Positions 17,598-25,901 of a stretch of DNA of 38,537 bases are shown here, one piece after another; position 1 is the stretch's first letter, and the number at the start of each line of letters is the position of its first letter. The DNA is from UBA4735 sp035935465 (GTDB taxonomy: Bacteria > Chloroflexota > Limnocylindria > P2-11E): assembly GCA_035935465.1 (NCBI GenBank), contig DASYXA010000022.1:1-38537 (forward strand), read 5' to 3'. The notes below the pieces were generated by a model. It saw only the letters and a program-made list of their open reading frames with translations. It was not told where the DNA came from and searched no databases. The position numbers and the translations under genes are program-made.

Positions 17598-18242
17598 CTA
17601 CGGCGGGTTCGGTTCCCCGACCCGCAGATCCGCCCCGTGGTCCCAGTACTCGACGGCCAGGGCGGTCCGCACGCGCGTGAGGCCGGACCCGTCCGGCGCG
17701 GCGGCCTCGGTCACCGCGAAGGTCTGGCGGCGCACGAGGTCGTCGCCCAGCCCGAGCTCGACGTCGACCACGCCCCGGTCGCCCCGGTCGATCCGGTACC
17801 GGGCGGTGAGGGTGCCGCGCGTGAAGCCGAGACCGCTGTAGGTCACCGCGCCCGGCTCGCGGAGCTGTTCGAGGAGCGCGACCGGGCTCGCGATCGTCCG
17901 CAAGGTCGTCGCGGGCGCCGGCACGCCATCCACGAAGACGCGCTCGCCGACGATGATCAGCGTCGCGGAGCGCGGCTCGGTGATCGTGAGCCGCAGCCGA
18001 TCGGGCGGCACCAGCTCGCCGATCCCCCGATAACGGAGCACGAGGTCGCCGTCCGGCGCGCCGCCCGTCGCGACGCTCGTCGCGTCGAGCGAGAAGCGCA
18101 CGCCGCGCAGGTGCTCCATCGCGTCGGCCGCGCGCGCCAGGCGCGCCGCGCCGCCACCGCCGCACGCGGCCAGCACGATCGCAAGCACCAGTCCCGCTGC
18201 CGCGCGTCCGGCCACCCGCTGATCGTCCGCCCGATCGTTCAC
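17598..18242 (-). CDS. LolA/LppX-like lipoprotein
   Basis: The 214-residue protein has a lipoprotein signal peptide ending in VLAAC, then GGGGAARLARAADAMEHLRGVRFSLDA. This resembles the start of a LolA/LppX-type half-barrel that carries lipid or lipoprotein in the envelope. Strands VLRYRGIGELVPPDRLRLTI, ATLIIVGERVFVDG and the VALLEQLREPGAVTYSG helix follow. The cargo is unknown. The GTG start at 18242 overlaps the tatD stop as GTGA, so it is translationally coupled to tatD. DUF4349 follows, giving a pair of envelope lipoproteins in one unit. Confidence 0.7.
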   Translation of the reverse strand: MNDRADDQRVAGRAAAGLVLAIVLAACGGGGAARLARAADAMEHLRGVRFSLDATSVATGGAPDGDLVLRYRGIGELVPPDRLRLTITEPRSATLIIVGERVFVDGVPAPATTLRTIASPVALLEQLREPGAVTYSGLGFTRGTLTARYRIDRGDRGVVDVELGLGDDLVRRQTFAVTEAAAPDGSGLTRVRTALAVEYWDHGADLRVGEPNPP

Positions 18243-18991
18243 CAGCGCGGTCCGAAGAGCTCACGCGCGACCGTGGCCGTCGTCGACGCGAGCGCGGGCA
18301 CATCGGATCCGCGCTCGACAGCGATCGCCGCATACGTGACCGCGACGTGCGCGGGCTCGTTGCGCTCGCCGCGGTGACCCTCGGGAGAGAGGTACGGCGC
18401 GTCCGTCTCGACGAGGAGCGCGTCCGTCGCGCGGACCGCCTCGCGGAGGGCGCGCCTCGCCCGATACGTCACCGGCCCGGCGAACGAGGGGACGAGACCG
18501 AGCGCGCGCCAGGCCGCGATCTCGTCCGGTCCCTCGCTGTAGCAATGGAGCTGACCGCGCACCGTCCGACCCGCGAGCATCGCCCGGACCTCGGGGCCGG
18601 CGTCCCGGACGTGCACGACCACCGGGAGCCCGAGCTCCGCCGCGAGATCGAGCTGTCGCAGGAACGCGCGTTCCTGCACCGCGCGCGGCGCGCTGCGGCC
18701 GGACAGGTCGATCCCGATCTCGCCGATCGCGACGACCCGCGGATCGGCCGCGAGGCGCCGCAGCTCGGCGACCGCCGGGTCATCGAGTGACGCGGCGCGA
18801 TGCGGGTGCACGCCGACTGCGGCCCGGACCTCGGGGTGCTCGCGCGCGATCGCGAGGGCTGCCGCGCTCGAGGCGGCGTCCTCGCCGCAGGTGAGGATCC
18901 GCGTGATGCCCGCGGCGCGCGCGCGGCCGAGGACGGCGCCGAGATCGCCGGCGAACCGCGCATCGGTGAGATGCGCGTGCGCGTCGATCAG
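18239..18991 (-). CDS. tatD: TatD-family metal-dependent hydrolase
   Basis: The 250-residue protein has the TatD metal site: DAHAHL (HxH) at the N-terminus, GEIGIDLS, VVHVRDAG, LHCYSEG and ETDAPYLSPEGHRGERNEP. TatD proteins are DNases and possibly D-aminoacyl hydrolases in quality control. The reading frame before the HxH motif has no ATG, GTG or TTG. The only reasonable start is CTG at 18991, whose last two bases and the following A form the metG stop (CTGA). That arrangement copies the ATGA and GTGA overlaps elsewhere in the window. The metG-tatD pair is a common gene order in bacteria. Confidence 0.92.
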   Translation of the reverse strand: MIDAHAHLTDARFAGDLGAVLGRARAAGITRILTCGEDAASSAAALAIAREHPEVRAAVGVHPHRAASLDDPAVAELRRLAADPRVVAIGEIGIDLSGRSAPRAVQERAFLRQLDLAAELGLPVVVHVRDAGPEVRAMLAGRTVRGQLHCYSEGPDEIAAWRALGLVPSFAGPVTYRARRALREAVRATDALLVETDAPYLSPEGHRGERNEPAHVAVTYAAIAVERGSDVPALASTTATVARELFGPRW

Positions 18992-20544
18992 GCTTTCGCC
19001 GACTCCAGGCGCGGGAACAGCGCCGGACCGGCCTTCACCCTGCGGCCGGGCTCGAGCAGGCCCCAGCGCGCGACATCGGGCCACGGCGCGTGCGCCGGCG
19101 AGGGCAGGCCGAGCTGCGCGCAGATGGCGTCGGCGGTGTTCGGCATGTACGGCCAGAGCAGGTGCGCGATGATCCGTATCGACTCGAGGCCCGCGTACAG
19201 CGCCGACGTCACGCGCGGCGCGTTCGCCGGGTCCTTGGCGAGGATCCAGGGCTGGGTCTCCTGATAGTGCTTGTTCGCCGCGTCGACGAGCGAGAAGATC
19301 GCACCGAGCGCGTCGGCGAAATGGAGCTGCGCCGCGGCGGCATCGTGCGCACCGATCGCCCGCTCGGCGACGGCGTGGAGCACGATCTCCGACGGGCCTT
19401 CGCCCCCGGGCCGCGGCACGACACCCTCGCAGTAGCTCTCGACCATCTTCAATGAGCGTGACACGAGGTTCCCGAGGCCGTTCGCGAGGTCGGCGTTGAA
19501 GCGGGCGTTGAACTGCTCCGGACTGACCGGCGAGTCCTCGATCTTCTCGAACGGCGCGTCGCGCAGCACGAGGTAGCGGATCGCGTCGCTGCCCCATTCG
19601 TTCGCCGCGGCGATCGGATCGATCATGTTGCCGCTCGACCGCGACAGCCGGCCCTCGCCCATGGCCAGGAAGCCGTGCGCGAAGACCTGGCGCGGCAGCT
19701 CGACCCCTGCCGCCATGAGCATCGCCGGCCAGAACAGGCAGTGGAAGCGCGTGATGTCTTTGCCGATGACGTGCACGTCGGCGGGCCACCACTTCTTGAA
19801 CTGCTTGTCGTCCGTCCCGAAGCCCACGCCGGTCACGTAGTTGATGAGCGCGTCGAACCACACGTAGACGACGTGATCGGGGTGGTCGGGGAACGGGATG
19901 CCCCAGGTGAGATTGCGCCGGGAGACGCTGATGTCCTTGAGCCCGCGGTCGAGCCACCCGAGGACCTCGTTGCGGCGCGCCTCCGGCACACAGAAATCGG
20001 GGCGCTTCCGATAGAGCTCCTTGAGCTTGTCCTCGTACTTCGAGAGCCGAAAGAAGTAGTTCTCCTCCTTCAGCTGCTGGATGTATTCGGGGTGTGTGGG
20101 GTGGATCGGGCAGCGTCCGTCGACCAGCTCGTCCTCATCTTTGAACGCTTCGCAGCCGAGGCAATACAGCCCCTCGTACGACGCGAGGTAGACGTCGTCG
20201 TTCGCGATCCAACGTCGCACGAACTCCTGCACGCCTTTGACGTGGTCGGGGTCGGTGGTGCGGATGAAGCGGTCGTACGAAATGTGCCACGCGTCCGCCA
20301 TCTGCCTGAATTCCGCGGCATGTTGGTCGACGAGGGCGCGCGTCGTGATGCCCTGGGCCTTCGCCGCCACCTCGTTCCGAGTCGCGTTCTCGTCCGTGCC
20401 CGTCAGGAAGAAAACCTCGCGGCCACGTTGGCGGTGGAACCGGGCGAGCGCGTCGGTGCCCGCGAATTCGTAGGCGTGGTGCAGCCCAGGGCGATCGTTC
20501 ACGTACGCGATCGCCGTCGTGACGTAGAACTTTTGGGCCGGCAT
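18988..20544 (-). CDS. metG: Methionyl-tRNA synthetase with altered signature motifs
   Basis: The 518-residue protein aligns by eye with MetRS throughout: FYVTTAIAYVND, FFLTGTDE, a zinc knuckle C128-x2-C131...C145-x2-H148, WGIPFPDHPDHVVYVWFDALINY, GKDITRFHCLFWPA, and an anticodon-binding helical domain from about 340. The signature HIGH is G20-L-H-H23 and KMSKS is R299-L-S-R-S303; DEHG is also DENA. The C-terminal tRNA-binding domain found in many MetRS is absent. The ATG at 20544 has no ribosome site but a TAGACT box 6 nt upstream. tatD follows by overlap. It should charge tRNA-Met, but the motif changes make a second MetRS elsewhere worth considering. Confidence 0.9.
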   Translation of the reverse strand: MPAQKFYVTTAIAYVNDRPGLHHAYEFAGTDALARFHRQRGREVFFLTGTDENATRNEVAAKAQGITTRALVDQHAAEFRQMADAWHISYDRFIRTTDPDHVKGVQEFVRRWIANDDVYLASYEGLYCLGCEAFKDEDELVDGRCPIHPTHPEYIQQLKEENYFFRLSKYEDKLKELYRKRPDFCVPEARRNEVLGWLDRGLKDISVSRRNLTWGIPFPDHPDHVVYVWFDALINYVTGVGFGTDDKQFKKWWPADVHVIGKDITRFHCLFWPAMLMAAGVELPRQVFAHGFLAMGEGRLSRSSGNMIDPIAAANEWGSDAIRYLVLRDAPFEKIEDSPVSPEQFNARFNADLANGLGNLVSRSLKMVESYCEGVVPRPGGEGPSEIVLHAVAERAIGAHDAAAAQLHFADALGAIFSLVDAANKHYQETQPWILAKDPANAPRVTSALYAGLESIRIIAHLLWPYMPNTADAICAQLGLPSPAHAPWPDVARWGLLEPGRRVKAGPALFPRLESAKA

Positions 20545-20549
20545 CTCGG

Positions 20550-20556
20550 TAGTCTA
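20550..20556. promoter_or_regulatory. Bidirectional -10 element between metG and the ABC permease gene
   Basis: TAGTCTA reads TAGACT on the minus strand, 6 nt before the metG ATG. It reads TAGTCT on the plus strand, 11 nt before the permease GTG. The two start codons are only 22 bp apart, so any promoters must overlap. The metG message would be leaderless and the permease leader would be about 5 nt. Confidence 0.45.
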
Positions 20557-20566
20557 GGTCGGAAGA

Positions 20567-21505
20567 GTGGAACGCGGAACGGCCACGCGCGCATCGCTGG
20601 CCGTGCTCATGCGGCTGTCGCTCGTCGTCATCACCTTCGTCCTCATCATCGTGCTGTCGCAGGTCGCGCTCGTGTCGGCGCGAACGCGGCTCGAGCGGGC
20701 CGACCTCCCGACGGTCGCGCAGCAGGCCTGGGAGGGCACCCAGGACTACTTCACCAGCCTCGCCTCCGGATCGCTCGGCGAGGCGAGCTCGACGTCGATC
20801 CTCGGCGGGCAGCGCCGCGCGATGGGCGAGCTCCTCCTCGACGCGTACTGGAAGAGCATGGTCCTCGTCCTGCTCGCGGTCGGCCTCGCCGCCGGGCTCG
20901 GGATCCTCGTCGGCGTTTTGGCCGCGGCCGCGCGGAGCGTCCGACTCCGCGGCATCCTCCTCACGGCGACGACGCTGACGGTCTCGCTGCCGTCGTTCCT
21001 CGTCGCGATCCTGCTCATCCTCGGCGGCGCCGAGCTCACCGCGCGGACTGGTGTCCGGCTCTGGCCGACGTTCGGCTTCGGCATCGACAACCACCTCATC
21101 GTGCCGGTCATCGTTCTGGCCCTCCGTCCGTTCGCGCAGATCGCGAACTTCGCGTACGTCGCGACCGAGGACGTGCTGAAGCTCGACTACATCCGCACCG
21201 CGCGGGCGAAGGGCCTCATCGAGTCGGTCGTCGTCGGCCGGCACGCGCTCGGGAACGCGGCGGTGCCGATCATCGGCGCGATCGCGAGCGGTCTGTCGAT
21301 CGCGCTCTCGACGCTGCCCGTGGTGGAGGTCTTCTTCAGCTGGCCGGGGCTCGGATTCGCGCTGCTCCAGGCAATCCGCCGGTTCGACGCGGCGACGGCC
21401 GGCACGCTGTTGGGCGCCCTCGCCGTGACGATCGCGATCGTGCGGTTCAGCCTCGATGCCCTCGCCGCGCGCTTCGCGCGCAGAGCCACGGGAGCCGCGG
21501 CATGA
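20567..21505 (+). CDS. ABC transporter permease, peptide/nickel DppB type
   Basis: The 312-residue protein has an N-terminal helix (15-38), an extracytoplasmic loop, and five further helices from about 95 to 300. The cytoplasmic EAA-like loop that docks with the ATPase is DYIRTARAKGLIESVVVGRHALGNAAVPII, typical of DppB/OppB-type inner-membrane subunits. It would pair with the permease domain of the next gene to form the import channel. No ATPase or substrate-binding protein gene is in the window. The GTG start at 20567 is close to the divergent metG start. The stop overlaps the next ATG (ATGA), so the two are translated together. Confidence 0.9.
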   Translation: MERGTATRASLAVLMRLSLVVITFVLIIVLSQVALVSARTRLERADLPTVAQQAWEGTQDYFTSLASGSLGEASSTSILGGQRRAMGELLLDAYWKSMVLVLLAVGLAAGLGILVGVLAAAARSVRLRGILLTATTLTVSLPSFLVAILLILGGAELTARTGVRLWPTFGFGIDNHLIVPVIVLALRPFAQIANFAYVATEDVLKLDYIRTARAKGLIESVVVGRHALGNAAVPIIGAIASGLSIALSTLPVVEVFFSWPGLGFALLQAIRRFDAATAGTLLGALAVTIAIVRFSLDALAARFARRATGAAA

Positions 21506-23874
21506 GGCGCGCCCTCAACTGGCAGCTCATCGTGGGCCTCGCGCTCATCCTGGGCTGGCTCGTCGTCGGATTCGGCGCCCCGTTCCTCACCGGGGTGAAC
21601 CCGTTGATGCAGCGCACCTTCGTGCAGCTCGGGACGCGATCGATCCCGGCGCCGTTCGAGCCGGGGACCTTCGGCTACCCGCTCGGCTCGGACCGCCAGG
21701 GCCGCGACCTCTGGGTGACCGTCATGTTCGGAGCGCAGGCGACATTCACGCTCGCGTTCGTCGTGCTCGCCGCGCGGCTCGTCATCGGGGTCGCGCTCGG
21801 CGCGGTCGCGGGCTGGTTCGCCGGCCGGTGGATCGACCGCCTGGTGTCGGCGCTGGTCGACGCGTTCGCCGCGTTCCCCACCCTCCTCTTCGCGGTGCTC
21901 TGGATCTTCGCGTTCGACATCCGCTCCGGCCTGCAAGCGTTCGCGGCCGCGCTCACGATCACCGGCTGGCACGTCTTCGGGCGTGCGACCCGCTCGGCGC
22001 TCGTGGATCTCAAGGGCCGGCCGTTCCTCGAGGCCGCGCGAGCCGAGGGGCTCTCCGAGTTCGCGACGTTCGCACGGCACGCCGTCCCGAACCTCCTGCC
22101 GATGCTCGCGATCACCGCGGCCCTCGAGGCGAGCGCCATCCTCCTCGTACTGGGCGAGCTCGGCTTCCTCGGCTACGTCGTCGGCGGCGGCACGTCCATC
22201 CCGCTCGATGACCTGCGCGGATCCGGGTCGGCGTTCTTCTTCGCCGCACCCGAGTGGGGCGCCATCCTCGCGCAGGGCCGGTTCGAGGTCTTCCGGGCAC
22301 CCTGGATCGCGCTGGTGCCCGCGGCCGCGTTCGCGAGCGGCGTGCTCGCGTTCAACCTCGCGGGGCACGGGCTGCGGATCTTCTTCGAGCGCGCGCCGGT
22401 CGCGCTCGGGAAGCTCTTGGGCTGGCGGACCCTCGCTGCGTTCGCCGCGGTCGTGCTGGTCGTTCGGCTGGCGGCGCCGTTCGTCGGTCCGGCGGCGGGC
22501 CTCACGTCGCTGTCACGGCAGTTCGACGGCGCGAGAGCGCGCGCGGATCTCGCGTACATCGCGGATCCCGCGCGCGGCGGGCGGTATACCGGCTCGAAGG
22601 GCTACCAGGAGGCGGCCGCGTACGTGGCGGACCGGTTCAGGGCGCTCGGGCTCGAGCCCGCCGGCGACGACGGCAGCTACTACCAACGCTTCACGATGTC
22701 GGACGTCGGGCTCACCGCGATGCCCTCGCTGCAGCGCCTCGGTGCGGATCCGAAGACGTACCGCCCGCGGATCGACTTCAGCGAGAGCGTCGGCGGGCGG
22801 CGCGGCGGTGGCGCGGCCGAGGGCGCGGTCATCTACGTGGGCGGGGGCAACAAGACCGCGGCGTACAGCGACTACGCGGGCGTGCATCCCGAGGGCAACA
22901 TCGTGATGATCGCCGGCCCGAGCATCGCGCCACAGGATCGCGTGGACATCGCGCGGCGCGAAGGAGCGGTCGGCGTGATCGTCGTCTCGTTCACCGACCT
23001 CATCAAGCCGTCGTACATCGCGGCGTTCGAGGCGGAGACGATCCCCGTCCTGACCGTGAGCGCCGGCGTGGCCAACGAGCTCATCGCGGCATCCGGGAAG
23101 ACGGTCGAGGATCTGAACCAGTCGCTCGTGGACCGCATCCGCCGGGCGCAGAACCGGCCGAGCCTGCGCGCCGAGCCGGTGCAGCCGATCTCCTTCGACA
23201 CGACGACGCGGATCCGGTTCTCGGTGCCGCTCGGCCCGGTCCACCAGATCACCGGACAGAACGTCATCGGCATCCTCCGCGGAAGCGATCCGGCGCGCGC
23301 GGACAAATTCGTCCTCGTCGGCGGCCATCTCGACGGTATCGGCACCGATCCCGACGGGACGGTCTTCCCAGCGGCGAACGACAACGGTTCGGGGCCTGCG
23401 GTGACGCTCGAGGTCGCGCGCGTGCTCGCGGCGAACCGCGCGACGCTCAAGAACTCGGTCATCTTCGCAGTGTTCGCCGGCGAGGAGGAGGGCCTCGTCG
23501 GCTCGGAGTACTTCGTCAACCACTCGCTGACCACGCCGCTGCGGCCGCAGAACGTCCTGGCGTTCGTGAACCTGGACGTCTCCGGCTGCTGCGGCGACAC
23601 GCTCGCGGCATCCGACGAGAGCTTCGCGATGCACGCCCGCCTCGCGAGCGCGGCCGACCGCCTCGGCTACGCGTTCGGATACGTGCCGGCCGTCGGCGGC
23701 AGCGACCACCTTTCGTACACCCGCCGCGGCGTGCCGGCCGCGCTCCTCGGCTGGACGGACTTCGGCGGCTTCCATACGACGCGTGACACGCTCGACACCG
23801 TGACGGCGCAGCACCTCACGATGGCCGGACAGGTCGCGACGCAGACCGTGCTCGAGCTCGCCGCGTCGAACTAA
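21502..23874 (+). CDS. ABC permease (DppC type) fused to an M28 aminopeptidase
   Basis: The 790-residue protein is a fusion. Residues 1-300 are a DppC-type permease: GYPLGSDRQGRDLW, then an EAA loop EAARAEGLSEFATFARHAVPNLLP at 177-200. A last helix (308-330) leads into an M28 peptidase at 335-790. Inside that is a PA domain (about 440-530: GNIVMI, GAVGVIVVSF, IPVLTVSAG) and the metal site H609-x-D611, D627 (NDNGSG), E661/E662 (AGEEEG), D692 and H758. The peptidase should face outward, trimming peptides at the mouth of the importer. No stop or frameshift lies between the parts. The frame is open upstream opposite metG, but the ATG at 21502 overlaps the permease stop and begins the homology. 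Confidence 0.93.
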   Translation: MRRALNWQLIVGLALILGWLVVGFGAPFLTGVNPLMQRTFVQLGTRSIPAPFEPGTFGYPLGSDRQGRDLWVTVMFGAQATFTLAFVVLAARLVIGVALGAVAGWFAGRWIDRLVSALVDAFAAFPTLLFAVLWIFAFDIRSGLQAFAAALTITGWHVFGRATRSALVDLKGRPFLEAARAEGLSEFATFARHAVPNLLPMLAITAALEASAILLVLGELGFLGYVVGGGTSIPLDDLRGSGSAFFFAAPEWGAILAQGRFEVFRAPWIALVPAAAFASGVLAFNLAGHGLRIFFERAPVALGKLLGWRTLAAFAAVVLVVRLAAPFVGPAAGLTSLSRQFDGARARADLAYIADPARGGRYTGSKGYQEAAAYVADRFRALGLEPAGDDGSYYQRFTMSDVGLTAMPSLQRLGADPKTYRPRIDFSESVGGRRGGGAAEGAVIYVGGGNKTAAYSDYAGVHPEGNIVMIAGPSIAPQDRVDIARREGAVGVIVVSFTDLIKPSYIAAFEAETIPVLTVSAGVANELIAASGKTVEDLNQSLVDRIRRAQNRPSLRAEPVQPISFDTTTRIRFSVPLGPVHQITGQNVIGILRGSDPARADKFVLVGGHLDGIGTDPDGTVFPAANDNGSGPAVTLEVARVLAANRATLKNSVIFAVFAGEEEGLVGSEYFVNHSLTTPLRPQNVLAFVNLDVSGCCGDTLAASDESFAMHARLASAADRLGYAFGYVPAVGGSDHLSYTRRGVPAALLGWTDFGGFHTTRDTLDTVTAQHLTMAGQVATQTVLELAASN

Positions 23875-24698
23875 CGGCCGATCCGCTCCACCTCGGCGGC
23901 GATCGCGTCGATCGAGGCGGCGCAGGCGTCGAGGAGCTCGTGACCGACGCCCGCGCCGGTCACGGATTCGACGCCCGCGAGGGCGTTGTAGAGGTTCCGT
24001 ACGAGCCGTTCGGCCTCGGTGGGCGGATGGCCGAGCGCGGCGAGGGTCTTGTCCACCTGGATCGTGTGCTGGCGCAGGTGCTCCTCGAACCGATGCATCC
24101 GGAACCGGATCGGGTAGCCCTTGTCCTCCCAGAACCACGACGGCGTCGCGAGCTCGGTGTCGGTCACGCCGTCGAGCGCACGCAGGATCGTGACGTGGCT
24201 CCTGAAGAGCGCGTCCAGCGCGTCCGCGCGCGAGCCGCGCGGATCCTCCGGTGCCTGCCGCTTCGCCTTCCACGCCGCCTCGTCCGGCTCGGACGGCCGT
24301 CCGGACCGAACGCAGCCGAGCGCGACCAGGGTCGCGGCGAGGAAGCCCGTCTCCGCGCCCAGCACGTGCCTGAGCACCTCGCGGATCGGCCACTGCTCGT
24401 TCGGCGGCGCCGCGTCCAGCTCGTCCTCGCCCGTCCCGGCCAGTGCGCCGGTCAGATCGCGATACGCCTCATGGACCTGCGCGAGGATCCGCTGCGCTTC
24501 GCTGAACGGCTTCCCTGCCCCGAGCCGGTCCGCGGCGACGGTCGCGTGGGTCTCGCGCAGGAGGTGATGCGCCGTGAGGAGCGCGAACCGCAGACCGTCG
24601 TCGTCGTACTCCTCCCAGACGTACGTCCGGTCGAGGTCCGCGTCACTGAGCCGGATGCTCGCCCTGACCAGGCGCTCGACCGCCGGTGTGACGGTCAC
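23871..24698 (-). CDS. DinB/YfiT-superfamily protein
   Basis: The 275-residue protein has a four-helix DinB-like pattern with potential metal-binding histidines: LTAHHLLRETH near residue 40, REVLRHVLGAE near 115, and HRFEEHLRQHTIQVDK in the third quarter. Members of this superfamily include thiol-dependent S-transferases that use mycothiol or bacillithiol, and maleylpyruvate isomerases; others are uncharacterised. The GTG start at 24698 overlaps the GCS2 stop as GTGA. It is the last gene of the amidoligase operon, which suggests it may use the product made there. The stop overlaps the convergent M28 fusion by 4 bp (CTAA). Confidence 0.8.
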   Translation of the reverse strand: MTVTPAVERLVRASIRLSDADLDRTYVWEEYDDDGLRFALLTAHHLLRETHATVAADRLGAGKPFSEAQRILAQVHEAYRDLTGALAGTGEDELDAAPPNEQWPIREVLRHVLGAETGFLAATLVALGCVRSGRPSEPDEAAWKAKRQAPEDPRGSRADALDALFRSHVTILRALDGVTDTELATPSWFWEDKGYPIRFRMHRFEEHLRQHTIQVDKTLAALGHPPTEAERLVRNLYNALAGVESVTGAGVGHELLDACAASIDAIAAEVERIGR

Positions 24699-25819
24699 GC
24701 CAGCGAGACCTCGGGGACGCCCCGCAACGTCTCGGCCGCGAGCGCGTCGACGACCAGGTGGAGGTGGCCGGTCTCCTGGAACACGCGGATCTGCCGGTCG
24801 GCGCTCGTGCCCTCGCGCGCGATCACGCGCAGGTATTCGACCTCGCTGCGCGAGCCGAGCGGGTCGAGCACGTCGTCCACGAACTCGAGCAGCTCCTCGG
24901 CGAGGTCGCGCATCGGCACCTCGGTCTCCTTCCCGAAGTCGATGAGCAGGGCGTCCATCCCGCCGCGCATCGCCCGCCACTTGTTCTCCTGGATGAGGCC
25001 GGGCATGTAGCGGCGAAAGCCAAGGTTGCGCGAGCGCAGCTGGAGCAGCTTCGCGCAGATCGCCTGGATGAGGCCGGCGATGCAGAGGGTCTCGTCGATC
25101 GTGGTGGCCGCGTCCATCACCCTGAACTCGATCGTCGGATAGAACGCGTGCGGCCGCAGGTCCCACCAGATCTTCTTGCCGTCGTCGATGCACTTCGTGC
25201 GCACGAGCAGCTCGAGGTAGTTCTCGTACTCGTCGTACGACGAGAACTCCGGCGGGATGCCGGTCCGCGGGAACCGCTGCCACACGATCTGGCGGTACGA
25301 CTTGAGGCCGGTGTTGCGCGTCAGCCAGAACGGGCTCGAGGTCGAGATCGCCAGCAGGTGCGGCAGGAAATACCGGGCCTCGTTCATGACCTCGATGCGC
25401 TGCTCGCGGTCGGGGATCCCGACGTGCACGTGCAGGCCGAAGATGAGCAGCTCGCGGATGACGTCCTGGAGCTCCTGCTCGAGGACCTTGTAGCGCTCGT
25501 GGTCGGTGACGAGCTGCTCCTGCCAGTGCGAGAAGGGATGCGTCCCGGCGGACACGAGCCTGAGGCCGTCGCGCTTCAGGAGCGCCGCGAGGGTCCCGCG
25601 GGCGTTCGCGATCTCGCGGCGGGCCTCGCCGACATCGGCGCAGATGCGCGTCCCGATCTCCACGACGGACTGCATCATCTCGGGCTTCACGCGCTCCTCG
25701 AGGTACGGGCGCGCCGCACCGATGAGCGTCTCGCCGTGGCTCTTCAGCTGGCCGGCGGCGTCGACGATCTGGAACTCTTCCTCGATGCCGATCGTGAGCC
25801 GCTGGACGTCGTCGTTCAT
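24695..25819 (-). CDS. Glutamate-cysteine ligase-like carboxylate-amine ligase (GCS2 family)
   Basis: The 374-residue protein has the GCS2/YbdK fold of the glutamine-synthetase superfamily: TIGIEEEFQIVD (9-20), LLIFGLHVHVGIPD, SSPFWLTRNTGLKSYRQ, FYPTIEFRVMDAATTIDET, and QENKWRAMRGGMDALLID. These ligases join an amino group to the gamma-carboxylate of glutamate with ATP; some make gamma-glutamylcysteine. It lies between a circularly permuted ATP-grasp gene and the DinB gene. The ATG at 25819 is preceded directly by a perfect 8-bp hairpin (25821-25840) that leaves only GAGA in its loop as possible ribosome site, so translation may be controlled there. Confidence 0.9.
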   Translation of the reverse strand: MNDDVQRLTIGIEEEFQIVDAAGQLKSHGETLIGAARPYLEERVKPEMMQSVVEIGTRICADVGEARREIANARGTLAALLKRDGLRLVSAGTHPFSHWQEQLVTDHERYKVLEQELQDVIRELLIFGLHVHVGIPDREQRIEVMNEARYFLPHLLAISTSSPFWLTRNTGLKSYRQIVWQRFPRTGIPPEFSSYDEYENYLELLVRTKCIDDGKKIWWDLRPHAFYPTIEFRVMDAATTIDETLCIAGLIQAICAKLLQLRSRNLGFRRYMPGLIQENKWRAMRGGMDALLIDFGKETEVPMRDLAEELLEFVDDVLDPLGSRSEVEYLRVIAREGTSADRQIRVFQETGHLHLVVDALAAETLRGVPEVSLA

Positions 25820-25820
25820 G

Positions 25821-25840
25821 TTCCCGGCTCTCGCCGGGAA
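25821..25840 (-). promoter_or_regulatory. Hairpin directly before the GCS2 start codon
   Basis: TTCCCGGC and GCCGGGAA form a perfect 8-bp stem with a 4-nt loop; the 3' end of the stem is 1 nt from the ATG in the minus-strand message. The purine-rich loop (GAGA) is at ribosome-site distance. It may limit ribosome access. Confidence 0.5.
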
Positions 25841-25858
25841 TCGCTCACGGCTGGTGGT

Positions 25859-25891
25859 CTCGCTCGTCGCGGCAAAGCCGCTCCTCGCTCG
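25859..25891. repeat. Dispersed 33-bp repeat, copy 1
   Basis: A GCGGC-AAA-GCCGC hairpin core is flanked on both sides by CTCGCTC/TCGCTCG runs. It matches 37302-37334 at 30 of 33 positions. It lies in the gap between the CP-ATP-grasp and GCS2 genes, just upstream of the start-site hairpin. Confidence 0.6.
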
Positions 25892-25901
25892 TCCCTCATG
25901 T

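Noticed and set aside
19675..21501. Upstream extension of the permease-M28 frame to 1399 codons
   Set aside because: The extra part lies opposite metG and over the first permease gene in another frame. The ATG at 21502 overlaps the preceding stop and starts the conserved permease sequence.
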